A stretch of 25,462 bases of DNA from a virus, in the IMG/VR virus record IMGVR_UViG_3300025070_000205, positions 1 to 25,462 of that record; one strand, 5' to 3'. The notes under the pieces are model-generated. The model made no database searches, was not told the DNA's origin, and saw only the letters and a list, made by a program, of their open reading frames with translations. Shown here in pieces: positions 21,360 to 25,462 of the stretch. Made by a program: the position numbers and the translations under genes. Position 1 is the first letter of the stretch; every line of letters begins with the position of its first letter.

Positions 21360-21788
21360 ATGCCAGAACTATCTAACAACGAAGCAGGTCGCGGTTTTAC
21401 ACACATCTACACCGCAACCTACGAAGATCTACAAACGATTGGCAATGGTGGCCAAGCCACTATCGCAACCATACCCGCAGGAGGTGCCGTCGAAATGGCC
21501 GGAGTTTACGAGTCCGTAGCTTTTGCCGGAACGACTTCCCTCGTCATTGACGTAGGGACAACCGGAGGAGATCCCGACGAGTTCATCGATGCTCTCGATG
21601 TGGACGGTATGTCTGCACCAGTATTCAATACTGGAGACGGGTTCACGGGTGGGCAATCACAACCAGTAGGCGGAACCAACACCGCAACTTCCGTTCTTTT
21701 GGAAGTTACTGACGCAGCTATTGCTTCAGCTACCGCAGGTGAAATCGTTATTGGATTACGCATCGTTGACCTCGGTCAATTTGCTTAA
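21360..21788 (+). CDS. probable capsid decoration protein
   Basis: 142 aa, Gly/Thr/Ala-rich and beta-rich throughout (TIGNGGQATIATIPAGGAVEMAGVYESVAFAGTTSLVIDVGTTGGDP). It directly follows the capsid gene and has its own strong Shine-Dalgarno sequence (AAGGAG), as expected for a protein present in hundreds of copies. The role is inferred from place and composition. Confidence 0.6.
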   Translation: MPELSNNEAGRGFTHIYTATYEDLQTIGNGGQATIATIPAGGAVEMAGVYESVAFAGTTSLVIDVGTTGGDPDEFIDALDVDGMSAPVFNTGDGFTGGQSQPVGGTNTATSVLLEVTDAAIASATAGEIVIGLRIVDLGQFA

Positions 21789-21795
21789 TTCCAAG

Positions 21796-21841
21796 CAACA
21801 TTTGTTGTTGTCCGGGGGGTGGCTCATCCGAGTCACCTCCT
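21796..21841 (+). repeat. two hairpins after the decoration gene
   Basis: CAACA/TGTTG (21796-21807) is followed by a 12-bp stem (21814-21825 with 21830-21841, three G-U pairs, ATCC loop). No T run follows, so it looks more like an mRNA-stabilising or processing element than a terminator. Confidence 0.55.
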
Positions 21842-21877
21842 TGGACACGACAAGCACAACCCAAACCCTATAACACT

Positions 21878-22222
21878 ATGTCCGAAATCTTTGTACCCAA
21901 GTGGAAGAAAGACCAAGGTAATGGTTCGTCGTTCATGAAAAATCTTGAACGGCATTTGCGATACGAAGTTGACCTTGAAAAGTACGAGGCCAAGAAACGC
22001 GAAATAGAATGTGGCAAGGAGAACCAACACGCTGGCGTAATGGAAGGCGTTGGACAACTGAAAGCAACCATCCCCGCTCGCGAATACTTTCGTTGGCAAC
22101 AATTCAAACCTGGATGCTGGGGTGACAAATCCTTCGTCAAGGAATTCTTGCGCGACAACCCATCCCTTAGAGCAAAATCATTTGACAAGAAAACCTTCCA
22201 AGGAGGCTTGGAACTAGCATGA
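21878..22222 (+). CDS. hypothetical virion-region protein
   Basis: 114 aa, not recognised. Charged and helical (NLERHLRYEVDLEKYEAKKREIECGKENQH), then AREYFRWQQFKPGCWGDKSFVKEFLRDNP. Position between decoration and adaptor genes suggests a minor head or virion-associated role. The stop overlaps the next ATG by four bases. Confidence 0.6.
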   Translation: MSEIFVPKWKKDQGNGSSFMKNLERHLRYEVDLEKYEAKKREIECGKENQHAGVMEGVGQLKATIPAREYFRWQQFKPGCWGDKSFVKEFLRDNPSLRAKSFDKKTFQGGLELA

Positions 22223-23055
22223 GGCCAATCGCGGTAAGCGTACTTACGACTAACCTGACAAACATGGTTGGCGTGGATGCTTTGCTCACCGCAGAGTCCA
22301 CCGCAGCAGTCAGAAGCTTTAACCGCTTTGGACGCTTGGCATGGGAACGAACTGCATGGCCCCTTGCTTCTCGGTTAACTCAAGTCATCCCCGATGTCCG
22401 AGTCAGAAGCGTAGACGTTGGGAGTGGTGGTGCATCCTATACCTCCGCCCCTACCGTAGCATTCAGTGGAGGAGGGGGTAGCTCGGCCGCAGGAACCGCA
22501 ACGATCAATTCCGATGGTGAGGTCAACGGAGTTGCGATGACGAACAACGGCACTGGATTCACGGGAGTTCCCACAGTGTCCTTTTCGGGAGGTGGTGGAA
22601 GTGGAGCAACTGCAACTGCCAACCTCTTAGCCTACCTGGACTTTGGAACCACGATTGGCGAAATCTTCCGAGTGACCGAACAAGATCCCTATGGCTTGGG
22701 CAATGCAAGCGACATCGCATTCCGCAACGTCTACGTCACCGGAGCGAGTGAATACGGAGAAGCAATCCTACCACAACGCTCATCCACCTCGCCTGTTTGG
22801 GTGTACTATCGGAGTCCTTATCCAAACTACGCAAGCAACGCTACTGACTTCCCGTACCTCTTTGCAGAGTACGTGGTTCTCGGAGCATACGGGGATTGGC
22901 TTTCCTCAGACGGCCAACAGGACAAGGCACAAGCAATTTACCAACAAGCGGAATCCGTCTTGCAAGTAGAGTTGGATAAACTCGAAAGACAAGAGGGACA
23001 AAGCCAACCACTTTTAATCGAAACATACGGCACAACCATTGCCACAACTGCATAA
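22219..23055 (+). CDS. probable head-tail adaptor with inserted beta-repeat domain
   Basis: 278 aa. The ends look like a head-completion adaptor: a helical N-terminus (residues 1-60) and a helical C-terminus (FPYLFAEYVVLGAYGDWLSSDGQQDKAQAIYQQAESVLQVELDKLE). Between them, residues about 63-137 hold two copies of a Gly-rich beta repeat (GASYTSAPTVAFSGGGGS and GTGFTGVPTVSFSGGGGS), a type found in phage tail and surface proteins and unexpected inside an adaptor. The adaptor call comes from position and outline. Confidence 0.6.
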   Translation: MRPIAVSVLTTNLTNMVGVDALLTAESTAAVRSFNRFGRLAWERTAWPLASRLTQVIPDVRVRSVDVGSGGASYTSAPTVAFSGGGGSSAAGTATINSDGEVNGVAMTNNGTGFTGVPTVSFSGGGGSGATATANLLAYLDFGTTIGEIFRVTEQDPYGLGNASDIAFRNVYVTGASEYGEAILPQRSSTSPVWVYYRSPYPNYASNATDFPYLFAEYVVLGAYGDWLSSDGQQDKAQAIYQQAESVLQVELDKLERQEGQSQPLLIETYGTTIATTA

Positions 23056-23059
23056 CATT

Positions 23060-23320
23060 ATGGCATCTACATCAGAATATCGCGGCCTCGGACTTAATGG
23101 GGGAACCTACATTAACGATACTGCTAATCACACAGGAGACTTCTTTTGCTTTCTTGCAACTGAGGACACTGTTTTAGCAAGTGTCACAGGTAATATTGAC
23201 AACATTGCTGACCTTTGCACGGGCCAAGATGCAACTGTTCTGTCAGCAAATAGCGCTATTTACGGACGCATAAAATCAATCCAGTTAACTTCCGGCGCAG
23301 TAATAGCGTACAAGATGTAA
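23060..23320 (+). CDS. hypothetical small virion protein
   Basis: 86 aa, beta-rich (YRGLGLNGGTYINDTANHTGDFFCFLATEDTVLASVTGNIDNIADL). It resembles small tail-region proteins of environmental phages that precede tail fibre genes. I chose the ATG at 23060 over an in-frame start at 23039 inside the previous gene. Function unknown. Confidence 0.6.
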   Translation: MASTSEYRGLGLNGGTYINDTANHTGDFFCFLATEDTVLASVTGNIDNIADLCTGQDATVLSANSAIYGRIKSIQLTSGAVIAYKM

Positions 23321-23321
23321 G

Positions 23322-23459
23322 ATGATTTCACTTGATCTCATAGTAGGAGTACCAAGGTCATTTACAAGTGGTGGCACCCCACCAATCGACGGGGCATTGA
23401 GGGCTGAACAAGGCCCATTTTTAAACTGCGAGGACGGGAGCATCCTTGCCTTCGACTAA
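23322..23459 (+). CDS. hypothetical 45-aa protein
   Basis: MISLDLIVGVPRSFTSGG, then GALRAEQGPFLNCEDGSILAFD. Starts one base after the previous stop and ends eleven bases before the fibre gene. Not recognised; the tight packing supports it. Confidence 0.5.
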   Translation: MISLDLIVGVPRSFTSGGTPPIDGALRAEQGPFLNCEDGSILAFD

Positions 23460-23470
23460 AGGACAAATAA

Positions 23471-24019
23471 ATGGCTAACAAACGTATTTCTTCACTGAGT
23501 TCATTGGGCGGAACACCCGCCAATGACGATATTATTCCAATCACGGATATTTCGGACACATCAGGGTCCGCCCAAGGTACGACTAAAAAAGTCACGGTTC
23601 AGAATTTATTGGCAGGCGCTTCGGCTCCCGTCACGTCTGTCAATTCATTGACGGGTGTGGTATCGATTGATGCCGGCAACTTGGCCGACTTTAACTTCGA
23701 TGGGAATCCAATCCTTGGATTTGACGCAACCCTGAACGATCAAACGGGTACGGCTTATACTTTGGTAGCCGCCGATGCGGGGAAAGTCATAACTTGCAAC
23801 AACGGCTCGGCCGTGACGGTCACGGTCCCTTCGGGCCTCGGTGCGGGTTTCACTTGCTCAGTCATCCAAAAGGGAGCGGGCCAGGTTAGCTTCACCGCAT
23901 CATCGACTACGATTAACAATCGGCAATCGCACACTAAGATTGCCGGCCAACATGGAGTCGCATCCTTGATCGCTACGGCCGCCGATGTTTTCGTTTTAGC
24001 AGGAGATACCGCAAGCTAA
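23471..24019 (+). CDS. tail fibre-like protein
   Basis: 182 aa. The N-terminus (KRISSLSSLGGTPANDDIIPITDIS) and SVNSLTGVVSID are repeated themes of phage fibre proteins, and the C-terminal part (YTLVAADAGKVITCNNGSAVTVTVPSGLGAGFTCSVIQKGAGQVSFTA) is a beta-rich domain common in fibres. It would bind host surface or connect to the next gene's product. The stop overlaps the next ATG (TAATG). Confidence 0.65.
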   Translation: MANKRISSLSSLGGTPANDDIIPITDISDTSGSAQGTTKKVTVQNLLAGASAPVTSVNSLTGVVSIDAGNLADFNFDGNPILGFDATLNDQTGTAYTLVAADAGKVITCNNGSAVTVTVPSGLGAGFTCSVIQKGAGQVSFTASSTTINNRQSHTKIAGQHGVASLIATAADVFVLAGDTAS

Positions 24020-24792
24020 TGAGTTTGGTTTTACCAACATTCAGCGGGTTCGTTCAGCCTGCAAGCGGAGGCGGAGGCGCATTCGCAAACACCCTGTCAG
24101 GCTCATTCGACGGTACGGATGACTACTTGGACCTTGGTACCGCGAGTGCGTTGAATCCGACTTCAAGCCTTACGGTTTCGGCTTGGGTAAAAACGGATTC
24201 TCACACTAATACTCCTGGCGTATACGATGTTATTTACTCATCGAGTAAAGATTCTAGCGGCTCAAACGGCGGCATCGCGCTAGCAAACAATCAAAACAAG
24301 TGGAAATGCTACTTCTACTCAGGAACGACTTGGTATGCTGTAGAAAGCGACAACAACGTCGTGGACGGTCAATGGTATCATTTGGCTAGCACATGGGACG
24401 GTACGACTGCAAAACTCTACGTAAACGGGAGCGTTCAGACGAGTACCGCTAGTATCAGTTCGATTACCTACTTCACAGCGGTTTCGGCAAAAGTAGGTTC
24501 ATACTTTACGGGTAACTATTTGAACGGTTTAATAGACGAGGTATCCTTATTCGATTCAGCGCTTTCCGCTTCAGACGTAACAGCAATATACAACAGCGGG
24601 GTTCCTCCCGACATTTCGTCTCTCAATCCCGTAGGATGGTGGCGTGTAGGCGATGGAACAGGCGACACGGATTCGGCAGGTGGAACGCCTGCAAATGGTG
24701 ACACGATTGGCACCGTTGTTGACCAAGGGTCGGGTAGTAATAATGCAACAGGAACGAACGGCCCGACTTATTCATCAACTGTACCATCTTAA
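24019..24792 (+). CDS. LamG/concanavalin-like domain protein (putative receptor-binding)
   Basis: 257 aa. FDGTDDYLDLG...SLTVSAWVKTD (about 30-60), GQWYHLASTWDGTTAKLYVNGSVQ (about 117-140) and YLNGLIDEVSLFDSALSASDVTAIYNSG (about 170-197) are the ordered signature stretches of a Laminin-G-3 jelly roll, usually sugar-binding. No signal peptide is seen, so it is probably part of the tail. Coupled to the fibre gene by a one-base overlap. Confidence 0.8.
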   Translation: MSLVLPTFSGFVQPASGGGGAFANTLSGSFDGTDDYLDLGTASALNPTSSLTVSAWVKTDSHTNTPGVYDVIYSSSKDSSGSNGGIALANNQNKWKCYFYSGTTWYAVESDNNVVDGQWYHLASTWDGTTAKLYVNGSVQTSTASISSITYFTAVSAKVGSYFTGNYLNGLIDEVSLFDSALSASDVTAIYNSGVPPDISSLNPVGWWRVGDGTGDTDSAGGTPANGDTIGTVVDQGSGSNNATGTNGPTYSSTVPS

Positions 24793-24796
24793 TCTT

Positions 24797-25036
24797 ATGA
24801 GCAAAAATTACGTAATCATCGACGCTTCAGACGTCTCTTCAATCGACTTCGATCAGGTCATGGAAACCTCGGCGGATACGCTGAGATATTCACTCGACGG
24901 TTCCAAAACTTTCGTAAAGTTCGAGGGATCGACCCCAAGCTTTCTTGAGGGCAAAACCCAATATGATCATTCGGAAATTCTTACTATTCTCGCCGGCCCC
25001 GAATGGACTGACCCCGATGGCCCTCCAGGTGAATGA
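24797..25036 (+). CDS. hypothetical tail-region protein
   Basis: 79 aa starting MSKNYVIIDASDVSSIDFDQVMETS and containing LDGSKTFVKFEGSTPSFL, a sequence type often found after fibre genes in tailed phages; role unknown. I chose the ATG at 24797 because it lies four bases past the previous stop; the in-frame start at 24653 is inside the LamG gene. It overlaps the next gene by four bases. Confidence 0.65.
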   Translation: MSKNYVIIDASDVSSIDFDQVMETSADTLRYSLDGSKTFVKFEGSTPSFLEGKTQYDHSEILTILAGPEWTDPDGPPGE

Positions 25037-25462
25037 AGCGATGCCACGTAGTCCTTGCAGTCGATGCCATTTTGCTCCTTGTCATTGTGATCCTCACAGG
25101 ATGCTCAATGAAGCAATGGTATCCGACTATGGGGGCCGTAGTGGGAGGGGGAGCGGGGGCGCTTGGTGGTCCTGGCATAGCGGCAGTAGGAGCGGGGAGC
25201 GGAGCTTTAGTTGGGGAAGTTTTGCAGGGCAACAAAGAGGTGGCCGAAGCAAAGGAAACCATAGACGCACTGACCCATGGAGATGTTTCGGAACTCGTCC
25301 AACAGGGCATGGCCAAACACGCGAGTGGTTTCGACGAATTTACGAGTTATATCAAAAAAATATTAATAGTCGCGGCCTGCATTCTTGGGGCATATCTCTG
25401 CATACCGATTTTCGTAGCACGCAAGACCGCAGAGACTTGCTCTAAAACTGCCGCAGAAAGAC
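25033..25462 (+). CDS. probable lipoprotein, cut by window end
   Basis: At least 143 aa, open at the right edge. It begins with an uncleaved-looking basic start then a hydrophobic stretch and a lipobox (LTGCS, Cys24), so it is likely a lipoprotein or spanin-like or superinfection-related envelope protein. A Gly/Ala-rich stretch follows (GAVVGGGAGALGGPGIAAVGAGSGALVGEVL), then a helical part and a second hydrophobic segment (IKKILIVAACILGAYLCIPIFVA). The ATG overlaps the previous stop (ATGA). Downstream genes are outside the window. Confidence 0.65.
   Translation, partial: MKRCHVVLAVDAILLLVIVILTGCSMKQWYPTMGAVVGGGAGALGGPGIAAVGAGSGALVGEVLQGNKEVAEAKETIDALTHGDVSELVQQGMAKHASGFDEFTSYIKKILIVAACILGAYLCIPIFVARKTAETCSKTAAER

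Overview
The window looks like the left two-thirds or so of a temperate tailed-phage genome (a prophage, or a circular phage genome opened next to its attachment site). At the left edge is the 5' half of a tRNA gene (anticodon CUU, Lys) cut off in the anticodon loop, and a tyrosine integrase starts 46 bases beyond that break. The rest has the usual phage order: recombination and replication genes, an accessory block on the opposite strand, then packaging, head and tail genes running off the right edge. The window ends inside a gene. The major capsid protein resembles the SU10/DUF5309 group. With the two-gene set of small basic virion proteins after the portal, this suggests a phage of an aquatic bacterium, but the host cannot be named from the sequence. 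No DNA polymerase, primase, annealase or CI-like repressor was found here.

Layout. (1) 83-1335: attachment site and integrase. (2) 1416-1797: a small unknown gene and a convergent ribbon-helix-helix regulator; the regulator is divergent from the replication operon, and the 63-bp gap between them carries a tandem 10-bp repeat. (3) 1798-7350, plus strand: SSB-like protein, RecE/lambda-exo-type nuclease, two small genes, RuvC-like resolvase, ParB-like protein, small sigma-region-4 protein, a 35-aa membrane peptide, a probable helicase loader and DnaB helicase. Together these would start host-polymerase-dependent replication and process recombination intermediates. (4) 7611-10138, minus strand: a tightly coupled operon of about twelve very small, mostly unrecognised genes, with a promoter at its right end and a rho-independent terminator at 7555-7591. 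(5) 10139-10929: no convincing gene, but many structured elements (16-bp palindrome, strong hairpin, G9CG5 tract, three iteron-like repeats), a candidate origin or control region. (6) 10930-12055, minus strand: an HNH endonuclease and a possible small-terminase or DNA-binding protein. (7) 12120-15991, plus strand: regulators, a string of small overlapping genes, a PD-(D/E)XK-like protein and the large terminase. (8) 16052-19114: portal and small basic proteins. (9) 19252-25462: scaffold, capsid, decoration, adaptor and tail-fibre or LamG genes, then a lipoprotein cut by the window end.

The clearest regulatory result is a pair of near-identical promoters. One sits in front of the portal gene and one in front of the scaffold gene. 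Each has TTGWCC, a 17-base spacer and TACAAT, with a perfect TGTAAGG-N7-CCTTACA inverted repeat inside. A strong terminator at 19149-19185 separates the two units. This looks like a shared late-gene operator. The second notable region is the minus-strand accessory operon: its gene junctions are built from three reiterated short sequence types, and the 10-mer GTTTCTCCTT is clustered in and around it.
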